Below, one piece after another: positions 1 through 11,201 of a stretch of DNA of 64,000 nt. Position numbers and translations under genes: made by a program. The stretch's first letter is position 1, and every line of letters starts with the position of its first letter. The notes beneath the pieces are model-generated. The model saw nothing but the letters and a program-made list of their open reading frames with translations. It made no database searches and had not been told where the DNA came from. This DNA comes from Scleromitrula shiraiana (lineage: Eukaryota > Ascomycota > Leotiomycetes > Helotiales > Sclerotiniaceae): NCBI GenBank assembly GCA_028455995.1, contig JABELC010000010.1, positions 1,080,001 to 1,144,000 of the forward strand, read 5' to 3'.

Positions 1-409
1 AAGGAATATAAAAATGAAATTCGTAAATAGGTCGTTAAATTCTTCATCATGAAAATAGAATCATATCATATCATAAGATAAGATAAGTAGAAATTTGGTC
101 GTGAGATCGTCATTCCTTTTTGATGTCGTTTTTTGTAAATGCCTGCATCGTTATATCATTCATCCCATTTGTCTTCTTTGTCTTTTCATGGTGATCGTAA
201 TTTCGTAATCTTCTTTTTTTTCTCTTTTTTTTTTGTCGTGGATTTTGGTCCTGGAGTTCATCATTCGTGATATTATTTGATCCTCCGCTTGGGTAAATGC
301 ATTAAGCGGTACTGCAACCTCCCGTTCGTCTGCCTATATGTATTTCGGTACCAGCTATTTCTTGGCTGCTAACAGACATACAAAGCTCGTCGTTCATTCG
401 TTCCTTCTA
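1..409. other. gene-free left edge
   Basis: I see no coding potential here. The stretch is AT-rich, with a T-rich run near 210-235. It lies just downstream of the minus-strand dsRBM gene and probably includes its 3' untranslated region. Confidence 0.4.
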
Positions 410-832
410 CTATTCTGAGGAAGTGCTCGAACTGCTACTACTAAGAGTAACGGAATGATTTCTCCTATCACCCCTCCTCTTATGTCTTCCGCTCGTCTCA
501 TTAGTGGCTGGTAACCCCTGAATGACACCATTTCTAGCCAGCATGCCTCCATTAACCGATGACTGCCGACATACCATAAACGCCTGCGTAGCCGCGTTCT
601 CCTGGGCCAGCGCATCGGTCTGGTAGGCTAGATCGGTTTGGTATTCTTGACCATTGACTAGAACGAGACAGGTGAAGCCTTGCATATCTCTGTACGTTTT
701 GTACTGGGGACCTTGCCAGCCTCGTCGACGGCATAGATCTGTGCGCATGTCAGCTATTGTGAATTCGGGCATGGACTTTTGTTGTACAAGTGATAGGAGC
801 TTGCTTCTAGATGGATGGATGGACGAATGCAA
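410..832 (-). CDS. small double-stranded RNA-binding-motif protein
   Basis: This is a 140-residue reading frame whose centre reads like one dsRBM. There is an N-terminal helix, then W-x-G-P-Q-Y, three beta-strand-like segments (G-F-T-C-L-V-L-V, G-Q-E-Y), and a second helix rich in Ala (A-x-x-E-N-A-A-T-Q-A). That order matches the alpha-beta-beta-beta-alpha fold of the family. The remainder is basic and ends in a serine run. No catalytic domain is visible, so it looks like a stand-alone dsRBM protein. The start is uncertain: residue 21 is a second Met (codon at 772) directly before the conserved block, and an upstream exon is possible. The partner RNA and biological role are unknown. Seen: the motif pattern. 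Inferred: dsRNA binding. Confidence 0.6.
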   Translation of the reverse strand: MHSSIHPSRSKLLSLVQQKSMPEFTIADMRTDLCRRRGWQGPQYKTYRDMQGFTCLVLVNGQEYQTDLAYQTDALAQENAATQAFMVCRQSSVNGGMLARNGVIQGLPATNETSGRHKRRGDRRNHSVTLSSSSSSTSSE

Positions 833-3800
833 CGCTGGATCTCACAGCAAGGATAGCTTTGAGATCGGGCTATGCTGAGTAGGGCAACATGATTACAACG
901 ATCTAGGAACAGGATGACAGAATGATGCAGTGAGGCGATTGATTCAGCCCTGTATTGATGCAAAAACCAGGGGGGATGTAAACTTTAAACATTCCCCCAT
1001 TCAATGATCGTACCCGGGGAAGTGGTAAAGAAAGTAAAAGCTCCGAAGAACGATGAGCCAAACGTACTCTCCAGATATGCCATGTAGAAGCCCATTGTGC
1101 CTTTTTTTTTTCTTTTTCTCTCCAATGTCACAGTATGACCAGATCCCCTAGAAGAGAAGGTGTGCCCGTCGTCTGAAGTGTGGTAAGACACTTCGATCGA
1201 TACCAGACAGCTTGGTTAAATGCGTGCCCGAGCGATATAGAAAAGGTTGCTGCCGATGCAATTGAGCCCAATCTTAAGGGGGTATACAGGGAAATATGCA
1301 CACACTGAGTGCCGTGTATGTGAATACAATGATGTATGGATGGGCGCTGTGATGGTGTTGAAGAATAAGGCTGACTGTAATTGAGTGGATGTTCTAGGGG
1401 CTTTGTGCAGGACTTTCTTTCATTAATGGCGAGACATGTGTGATTTATTGCAGAGTCTAATGTTAGCGTGGAGCAAGGATCATGGGAAGATTTCCCATAG
1501 CAGAATCGAGGAACTCTTTAGATAGGACAATGGATCGAACTACCTGCAAGTCATGAATGCGGCTCTTTGGAAATGATGGGGAGCGATGCGTTGGCGTGTG
1601 TCATTGCCAGTGATAAAAACATATCAACATAATTAGGCAACTCCACCACAGCATGGGAACGCATAGAGACGATGATCTTGGATAGCTTAAAAGTACCAAA
1701 TCTCCGTTCTGAGAAAAGTCTGCAGGAGAATTGGAAATTGTTCGATGCAGCGGGGTGGCAAAAGGTCATCATCACCTTGTCCCACGAATTCGGACAGAAC
1801 ATAGAGCAAAAATTTTGCGGACCGCAGAGAGAACGCCAAGACTCAATGTGTGTAAATCTTCAAGTATTTTGCGGGCGTTTTCCCTTTGAGATCCGCCGGG
1901 TTGGCCACTAATGCAAAGAAATCGATGGAACTATGGGTCCAGATGCAAGCAAAACGTCAGTATATCGTTAGGTCAGGGACACAAATCCTCCCAAGTTCAT
2001 ATGTACATTGAGCGAGAGTAACATGGGATACATTTCGAAGATTGGCTTGTGCCTTGGAATGAAATGGTACCATTGAGTATGAGTGGTTTAGAATAATAAT
2101 ATTAAAAAAGGCGTTCTTGTTCTCGGGATGTCTACTTTGCCCCGCACTACCACGGTACTTGGGAAAAAAAGAGGTCGCAACAAGCAGCGCGATTGACGCG
2201 GAATGACTGGAGTACGGCTTGACACGAAGTCGGTGAGCCTTCAGTGCATGAACAGTGGCTGGATTTGACCGAGGATCATCGAGTATTTTCTGTTGTAGTA
2301 AAGGGAAAAAGGCGCGAGGCAATCAAGCCAGGTCTACTACTAGCCGTAAACAAGGTTGTTGTGCGTATGCTTGATGAGTTGGCAGTGCGCTTGACATCTC
2401 AATAGTAATCTCAATATGCCGTTGAAATTGAAAATGGTATACGGCGGCAAAGCGTGAAGAATATTGTTGGTTTCCTCGGCTGGAATTCTTTTCCAAGGGT
2501 TCCAAACTTTCCTTCGTGGAAATTGGAGTTTTCCCATCGGCGGAAAAGCAATCTGCAGCAACAATAAAAACAATGTAACATCAATAAAAGTTGCAACCGA
2601 CAACCGACCTCTCAAGCCTTGTAATTACCTTTCATTTATTTTCAATTTACATACTACTGTAATGGGAGCGACCGCTGCACCGTCCCGAATTGAGATCGAA
2701 TCCTACTTTAACCAGGTACTTGGCTTCATTTGTCAATTGCCATTTCTCATACCGATCGATGAACCTACCGTACGGATTACTTAGGTATTAGGTACGAGGT
2801 ACGGCGTGATAATGATCTGACATGAAGTAGTATGCATTGTTTGCATCATCTCTGATATATTGCCATCGCATCCAATACATACTGTAGACAGAAAGTGGCG
2901 ATTGGGAAGCCCCAGTGGATAAGATAAGTTTGATCTAAAATGAAGTTCTTTTATTCGTAGTATACGCGATGTGGATATACTTCTGCAGCTGCATCAGTTC
3001 GATGCACTTAACGGGTAAGTGATAGGGGGAATGGCACCACCAAACTGTAACAATAAGGGTGGAGTGGGATTGCATATGGATGATATGGACAACAAACTTT
3101 TACTGGAGAAAGAAGGTGTACGGTGGTTCCAATACCTCAGACTTGGAATTCAAATCAACGTCTTATTGATCAAAAGAACCCAGATCCCCACTCAACTGCA
3201 ATTATATCGCTGCTAATATTCACGTCAAGACAACGTTGTATGATAACGAATGATTCGTGATACATTTGCGGCGAAAGAGTCCGGAAAGTATAACACGAAA
3301 GGACAACATTGGTATACGAACTTGCAAAGACGCCGAAGATCTACGAAAGGGTAAAATGTGTGGGGGGTGGCCTCGACCATTTGTTTTCTTCGGACAAATT
3401 GGACGACCATCTACACCATCCATGCTAATAAATCTACTCGGTATCAAAATCTTTGAGGTACTTTCTTGCGTCTAGTCATGCAAATCTGATCTATCAATTT
3501 TATGTATGAATCTTACCAAAGTAGCCTTAAGTTGTGCAACTGGAGTCGTTTTTTTACGTAGAACCTGGAAATACATACAAACGCCGATTGGAGAACAAAT
3601 CACTCTTTTCCCGATCACGTTCATGGTAGACCCTGCCCTACTGGCAAAATAAAAACGGTCGACAGCCATCATCCAAATCCAAGGATTGAAAAGGGATGTT
3701 CCATAGCCTAGATTCAGCCAATGCATCGTTGAATCTAACCGTCCCGGATTTCCAAAAACGTACGATAACACGTGATACCAAAGGCGCAATGCTTGCTGGA

Positions 3801-3892
3801 AAAGATGAGACGCCGATGCTATGCAATTTCCCCATCCCATATGAGCTGTTCCGTACTAATGCAAAGTATCTAACTCATAAGCAAACTGTTAT
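833..3892. other. intergenic, no gene recognised
   Basis: About 3 kb between the dsRBM gene and the 3' end of the farnesyltransferase gene. Only short frames occur, without family motifs or consistent splice signals. A T/C-rich tract sits near 1098-1122. I see no tRNA or transposon ORF. Confidence 0.4.
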
Positions 3893-5711
3893 TCAAAAGC
3901 TTCCCTTTGATGCGAAATACGCCCGCGTTGTCTCGACAACGCCTTCCGGAATCACGAAAATGGGGTGAAGTGTCCCCACCCTATCTTCTTCATCATATAT
4001 CTGCGTTGTCTCGACATGAGGTTCAACTGTCCATTGATAAGGTGAGACAAGTAGGCCACTCTCTTCAGTTTTCTTTGCAGACGTGTTGAAATGCCATTTA
4101 TGTTGTGCGGAACTGAGACCCGCGAGAACGTAGCATGTGTGGTACGAATCAGAATTACTACGACAAGTCAGTGTTTTTAACGTGGAGAAAAGGAAATATG
4201 TTTTCGTGCTTACTGGCTGGGCTTATCTCTCAAGCCACCCCGTTTGCCTTGATCTTGGCAACAGCAAAGGATGTATCTGATCAAACCTTCGCGGCTATAC
4301 AGAGCAACTGGGGTCGGTGTTAACGATCCTTCTTCATTATGTTGCACTGGACCTTCAAGGACTGCTTCTAGCAGCGGCCAGCAGCCCCCAACCCAATGGG
4401 AGTAGCATCCGTCGACTAATTTATTCGTACGACCTGAAAAGCCGCCTTCCGGACCATACTGACGAGCCGATAACCACGAGATAAAACCGGGTACATCAAG
4501 ATATCTAGATAACTTAAGCACTGCTGTTCGTGAAGAAATTAACATGAAGATTAGCTTACTGCGGTACTGTAATGTGCGGTTCACCAATTATGCATAAACA
4601 TGCCAGTGCTAAAAATGCATAAGCACCATGAGCTTCGGCATCTGGCCGACTCCCTATACCACCCTCAAACGTTTGACCTGAACTATTAGCACAACCTCAA
4701 TATTTCTTAGAGATTAGTAAGTAGAACATACATCTTGTGATCCATTCAGGAAGGCCATCAAGTAAAGTAGTGCAATCAGGTGATCTAGCGGGGGAATCTT
4801 GAGGAAGGTCGAGGGGTAAACTTAAGAGGGTAATAAGAATGACGGCACAGTATGCACCACTTGAGATTATCAGATTCTTTTGCACTCGTGAATCGAACCA
4901 CTTGAGAAGCTTACCGAATATCTACCTCGCCATCAATAGCCATCTTGAATCCACCATCAGATTGTTTCAATGCACCCAACCATTTCCACATTGCTTTGCG
5001 ATCAATGACATCAAGTGCTTCCTGTCCGCCTACCATAGCCAATGCCAGAACAATTGCATATGTAGGAGCTAAATGAGACATCTGACCATTTCCTCCACCA
5101 AACCCTCCAGTAGCATTCTGGATAGGTCGACATGTTGAAATGAGTCTTTCTCGATATGGTGAAATATCTTCTCCCATGGTAGAGAGACCAGCTAGAGCCC
5201 AATAGAACATCCATGGTCTGCTTGCATCAGCAGCAACATATCCCGGTGGCAATCTTCTCAAACTCTTGTGCAAGAACTCAATATGCCTCTTCCGGTCCAA
5301 ATGAGGAACTCCATGTGCATTATATGCTATTCCAACATTCTTGCCTGAAAGAAATGGGAGGCATTCTTGAATAGTTTCCTCTTGCGTGATAGAGGTTTTT
5401 GTAGTAAGCGGATCCCGAATTGGGGGAAATTCCTTGAACGTATCAGGTATCATATTCACGAAAGTCGATTCTGATTTGTAATCGGTGCTCTCTCCAAATT
5501 TAACATCTGCCGCTGACTCTGAAGATTTCTGTGTGGTAGCCTCAGGTCTTCCTTGCTGATTTGTCAACGAACTTGTGTTACCTCTGGCACATTTAAATTG
5601 ATCTCTTGTGCTTGCAAAAGAAAACGATGAGTTACTATTAATTCTTTCTGTCACACGTTTCTTGAAGACGACGCTATTGCGGTTCTTCTTTCCTTTGATA
5701 TGAAATGTCAT
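3893..5711 (-). CDS. RAM1: protein farnesyltransferase beta subunit
   Basis: Catalytic beta subunit of CAAX farnesyltransferase, which with the alpha subunit transfers farnesyl to C-terminal Cys of Ras, Rho and a-factor-type substrates. Five exons join in frame: 5711-4915, 4859-4732, 4677-4560, 4504-4214 and 4157-3893, giving 532 residues. Introns are about 54-57 bp, all GT-AG. Prenyltransferase repeats are visible (G-G-F-K-M-A-I-D-G-E, F-E-G-G-I-G-S, G-G-F-S-G-R-T-N-K-L). The three zinc ligands of the family can be placed at Asp379 and Cys381 (V-D-G-C-Y-S) and His451 (Y-H-T-C-Y). The first 120 or so residues are a Ser/Thr-rich extension without recognisable domain, making the protein longer than the yeast subunit. 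The geranylgeranyltransferase-I beta subunit is the nearest alternative, but the D-G-C-Y and G-G-F-G-G-G-N-G-Q context favours farnesyltransferase. Confidence 0.93.
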
Positions 5712-8700
5712 GTGGGTTTAAATCAAGTTTTATGGTAAGGCATCGATATTGATTCGCTGTTGCTCTAACTATTGTTGATTGTTTGCTTTGATTGCTTTGT
5801 ACGCGCGAACCAACTCGCTAAAAATTTTCTTCACTAGAACAACAGAAGGCTGTTAATGCCCAAAAACACGAAAATTATAGCCATAGCCTCCGCATTGAGA
5901 CTTCGGATTTTTACTCTTTGTGAGTTGTGCGCAGTGTGTAAGTTGTAAGTTGTAAGTTGTAAATAAGTTACAATGATTCTGGAAGTGTAGTACATATGTA
6001 CATGCGAACGACATTCCATACATAATTCTATAATGGTCCGTTACAGTACATTTACCGCATGCAAGCTGCCGTTCCTGCGACTTTCGTCTTGATATATAAT
6101 TGGGAGTTCATATTGTCATCCTTCGGTCTTATCCGAATATATGGTGTATGATATATATGGTTGGTGTCATCGTCCCAAAATATCTTCATGTATTGATGCG
6201 TTATCTACCCGAGCCTGGCACATTGAATTTTCTTCATTCTACTTTCATCCTGGGTTCGATCGAAGCAAGTGGTTGTGATAACGCCAACAAGAGGTAATGA
6301 AGCCTTGCTGGTGCTACCTTGGTTAATAACATGTCAATAATGATGACAAGAAAACGTCTATACAACCCTGACAAATACCCCAATCTGATATTAAGCACTG
6401 ACATGGACGCGATATGCGAGCAATATGTCGGCATGCGCTGATTTACAAAATATTATCACGATGATCCAATAAAGTAATCTATGATAATTTATCCGCTGCG
6501 GGAGTGTGGCCAAAGCATATTTCGTGTCGGAATTCATGCAAAATACACACATATGAGAGGGTGAGATACGAGCGTAGGTATTGGCACGGATCGAGAGATT
6601 GAAAAGTGTGTGCTCAATCAGATACAGTAGATATGATAGATACCTTGCCCATGATAAAGTTTTTGGTGAAACTTTGAGGGGAAAGAGGGGGAAAGGAGGA
6701 GCAATAGAGTTAATCGCATATGGCGGCTATTATCATGTTTGGATTTTGAATAAAACATTGTTCGTGTCTCAGATCTCTCTTTGGTAGTGTATGGTCAACT
6801 CAATTCTTCAACCACTGGTATCAGGTATCAGAACTGGAGAAACTTGAGTCGATTGAAGAGAATATATTTCAATCCGAGAACATTTTTCGTAGAGAATGGA
6901 GACGATATCTATTTTGATACTGTACCGATATGTACGAGTAAGGTATACAAGGCATACAAGGCCGGTGTAAGCAACTATGATGATCTTGGAATAATGCAAT
7001 TCCGATAATAGTACTATCCCATGTACTATGTAAGTAGATGAGTTGGCTGCAGGAAGGGACCCCTCTTTAAGTTCCTTGCTACATATTTTATCCGTTCTCT
7101 TGCTCCAGCCACAAAATGAATTCTTTTATTGATTACTGGATGATGGATGTACGGTTACTATCTTATGATCGTTTTCTCTCATTTCGAATTCTTGGTTTGT
7201 GGACTGTTGTATTTATGCATCCCACAATGAGTTTGTACAGATAGTTACAGCATACCACCAAACCATTACCCACACCACCATTGATACGTATGATTTTCGA
7301 AGATGCGATGAGATTTTGAGATGATAACAAAGTTTGATATGTATGTATAATAGTGAAGAATTTTGACTTTCTCAACGCCAGTCATCTCGGTTGTAAATGA
7401 TCTGACATGGCGAAGCCAGCGAGGGAAACGTGCGCAAACTAATAAAAATTAGTAAAGACTAGTAAAGAACTAGTAAAAGAGAGAACTGGAGGATCTTTTG
7501 ATGATTTTCAAGAGGAAGAAAAATAGATATAGGAAAAAAAAAAAGAAATGCTAGGATGGACCATAAAAGAATTTGCATTGAAAAAATTGGGTCGAAATGG
7601 AACCATTGGGACCATATACTTGAAATTCTTGAATAGTTTGAACATGTCCCACTACAGTATTTGCCCATAAATCCAACCATTTTTCTTCCAAAAGGTTAGG
7701 AAAGGTTAGGTTTGCCACTCTCAATAATATAAAAATTATATGAAAAGTTATTACTCTATGATAGAGACTCTCGTATAGTATATTCATATGGTTTTATTAG
7801 TGACCCGGAAGATTAGTCCGTTGTCAATGGCGGGCCGCGGCGTCTTCTTCCTAAACGTGAAGAGCCGTAACTTTAAGTCTTAGAAGAATCTAAAGAACAT
7901 GAGGAACACGTTTTAAGACTTTGAACAACGAAGAAAAACAATGATGAATCCATCATGTATCGACGAAGTACGTGTACAGTAGTACTACGTACAGTACTAC
8001 GTACAGTACATTAGTATGTAGCTTCACTTTATTACTATTGTTGGGTCTAGAGTTATTAATATCTTGACTCAATTTCATCAACTTCATCAATTTCATTAGT
8101 GTTATCAATAAGCTAAAATAACTCACTAACTCCGCTATTATAATAAACTCAGCACTGATTGAATAGCACTCCCGGGCACTTTATATCACTAATAATAAAA
8201 TGTCTGTATACAGACTACTCCCCCACTTCTCTAACTTCTCCCTCCCCCTCTCCCCCTCCCCCTTCTTCTCTTCTTCTCTTCTTCTCTTCCTCTCTTCCTC
8301 TCTTCCTCTCTTCTTACTCTTTGATCCTCCCTCTAACCTTTTGGAATGTATGTATCAAGGATTCAAGGGCTGAGTTAGAGAGAAATAGCCCGCAAATTTC
8401 AACCCACTCTTATTAACTTATTCAAGACTTTCTTTCAGTTGTTATTACTTCCTTTAGCTTGATCTAGTCCTGAAATTCACTCGCTCAACCAGTAAATGCT
8501 GCCCACAATCGAATCCATTGGACACATGACCTCTTCATTTCGCAGTAGTCTCATGCTGCCCCATGCAATAATAAGTCGCTTGTGGTTCTAAACGTCGCAC
8601 TTGATTCGACAACGCCTTCCCAATGGGCTCAAAATGGCTGGGGTCGTATAAGTTTGCCGAATTCCCACACCGCTCCTTATGTGGATACTACCCTCAACCT

Positions 8701-8828
8701 ACGAACTTCTCCTACCAATAGGCCACACACCGACTAACATCGTGAGGATTTCCTCTTCTTCAAAGAGCGGTGTCTTCGACCCTCTTTCTTACAATACTAT
8801 TGACTATTCCAACAAGTAATTCGCGACA
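5712..8828. other. intergenic with short repeats
   Basis: About 3.1 kb between divergently transcribed genes (farnesyltransferase minus, Zn2Cys6 factor plus), so it holds both promoters. No gene was recognised. It contains three copies of TAAGTTG at 5939-5959, a palindrome-like GTACAGTACTAC repeat at about 7974-8010, and a long C/T-rich tract at about 8236-8319. The last 600 bp probably includes the 5' leader of the transcription factor. Confidence 0.5.
8236..8319 (+). repeat. polypyrimidine TTCTTCTC/TTCCTCTC tract
   Basis: An 80-odd-bp run of almost only C and T, with tandem TTCTTCTC and TTCCTCTC units. It lies about 500 bp upstream of the Zn2Cys6 factor ATG. C/T-rich stretches are common just upstream of transcription starts in filamentous fungi, so it may mark the core promoter. 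This is inference. Confidence 0.6.
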
Positions 8829-11201
8829 ATGAGCTCCAATCTTGATTTCTCGTCAGAAGGTCTACTGGACCTATCTTTCGAGCAACGTGACCCAAGATAT
8901 CCATTCGCCAATATGGCTACGCGTTCGAGTTGGCCACTGCCTTTGGATATGGCCTCTGGAGGACCTGATGATAGAAGGGAAACTTCGCCAGTACATAATG
9001 GGAATCAACAATATCAATCAGCGCACAATAACACCCCAAATTTGTTAACAGATTGGCCGATACAGCAACAACCTCATCAGCTGTCGCAATATATTCAGGA
9101 TAATACGTTGATGGGTGCACAGTATACATTTGGAAGCCCATTTCAAACATCCCCTCTCGACTACGGCATGCCAACGACACAAGCGGCCCTCGAGGCCAGT
9201 CTCCAGATGGAGTCACCATTTAACGGGCTCGCACAAACAGTGGAGGCACAGGCAATGCAGTGGCAGGATTGGCATGAATTTGAGAATGCGATGAATTTTG
9301 GCGCGAATCATGGATTGCCAAGTATAGGACGTCAAAGTCTTGGAAGTAATTCACCGACAGGAACATATTTAGAGGTTTTATCGTTACCTAGTTCGAGTAG
9401 TGATAATGGATGGACAACCGTAGACACGTATCAGGATTTCAACACATATCAGCAAGCGCAGAATGCAGCGATTTTTAATCCAGGCCAGACGTTACATCTT
9501 CGAAGTCATTCAGATTCATCACAGTCCGATGGAAACCACACGATTGAATCATTTGGTAGTTTTGAGGATTTATCCTCGTATCCATATTCACCTTATTCGC
9601 CAGGCTCAGATAGCTATTTGGATGTAACTGGTGGACATAGGAATTGTTTCCATGGCGAGGCACACCATCATAATCATGACATTGTTAGCCCTGCTGCAGC
9701 CGTAGCACCCGTACCCATTAAGATATCGACCTCAACGACCTCGAACCGAACTAGCCCTTCTAATTCCACCTCCCCACCCGCAAGAAGAAACTCGGGACCT
9801 CGTAAAAGTCCTACGGCTAAAGCCACCAAACCCGTTATTCGACGTACCTCGAACACAAAGAAGGATGCCCCGACCGAGAAGCGTGTTGGCAGAAGGCGAG
9901 GTCCATTAAAGCCAGAACAGAGGAAACAAGCAAGCGAAATAAGGAAGTTGAGAGCATGTCTGCGTTGCAAGTTTTTGAAGAAGACTTGTGATAAGGGAGA
10001 GCCATGTGCTGGTTGTCAACCTTCGCATGCTCGGTTATGGCAGGTTCCTTGTACTCGTATCGATATTAAGGATATTGGATACTTTATGAAGGATTGGAAG
10101 GCCGACTACGAACGTCATGCGGGTCGTGGAGTCTCTGTTTACAACATTAAGGGATTCGCTCAGAAGGAGGAATTACTATGGATTACTCATGGATACGGAT
10201 TTGCTCTTCCCATTATGGCCAGAGAAGTTTATGTCAGCGATGATAGCTGTTTTAATGTTGACTGGGTTGAGGCTGATCACGAAGAACCTCTCGAGTTTGA
10301 ATCTCGAACCGAGAGAATGTCTGCCGGTTCCGAAGGTGTCTCCAACGAAGCATTATCTGAATACCTCGACAAACACATCGATGGACCATTTGAAGAATTC
10401 ATCGACGAATATTTCGAGGGTACTCCATTCATCACCGAGATTTTGAAGACTGCTCACCGCTACTACATGAAGGAGAAAGTTCCCGTCGTCCGCAAAGCAC
10501 TCAAACTCGTGCTCGCCTACAACCTCACCTTGCACGTCACAATGGTTGAACAACGAGGTGATGAGCACCCAATGGAAGGAATCGTCGACGACGAAGAATC
10601 CAAATTCAACGGCAAAGTCATCGCCCCCGTAATGATAAACTTCCAAATCAAATGTGCCCTCGCAGACATGTGGCGAGAATTGCAAAAAGAAATCCTAGAA
10701 GAATTATCATCTCTCTACTCGAGCGTCTACAGCGGAGACCGTCTCAAAAACTGGCCTACGATCTTCATGCTCGCATCTATTCTCCTCGCCGTCTGGGAAG
10801 AAATGCAATTTGATTGTCACTACAGAGTCCCAGACCAAGCGGCCGTCAACAAATTCTGCAACGATATGGAAACCACACCCGTCGGTGTCATCGTTGGATT
10901 ATTCCACGCCATCTCCCAGAAATTACCCGCTTTTACCGAGTGGGAAACTAGAAGACATGGTCAACTTCTCAATAATAATGTGGCTGTTTGTGAAGCGATG
11001 ACGGAAATGAGGGGTCATGTTACGAGGCATGGTAAGTTATTGCACTCTCATTCTCTACTCGAAGTTGCTTTCTATATCATATACTAACTTTACATCTTAG
11101 AATCCTACCTCAAAACCCGCCCAGATGCTAAATTTGACCGCCGAGATTTCGACTGTTTATCCAATAAATTCCTCTCCAAACTCGTCATTCGCGCCAACTA
11201 A
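8829..11201 (+). CDS. Zn2Cys6 transcription factor
   Basis: Two exons, 8829-11031 and 11101-11201, encode 767 residues. The 69-bp intron has a GTAAGT donor and an ACTAAC branch point close to the acceptor. Its removal replaces a short frame end with a further 33 codons ending in V-I-R-A-N. A binuclear zinc cluster lies in the middle of the protein, about residues 377-406: C-L-R-C, six residues, C, five residues, C-A-G-C, eleven residues, C. It is preceded by a strongly basic stretch (R-R-R-G-P-L-K). The N-terminal 300 residues are rich in Gln, Asn and Ser, typical of an activation or low-complexity region. The C-terminal half resembles uncharacterised fungal C6 regulators. The mid-protein cluster and long last spacer are somewhat unusual. 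Target genes cannot be deduced. Confidence 0.85.

Noticed and set aside
3929..3950. 15-bp match TCGACAACGCCTTCC shared with about 8600-8616
   Set aside because: One copy is coding sequence of the farnesyltransferase last exon. The flanks do not extend, so chance is likely.
4880..4900. GGTTCGATTC-like Pol III B box on the minus strand
   Set aside because: It lies inside an intron of the farnesyltransferase gene, with no A box or cloverleaf around it.
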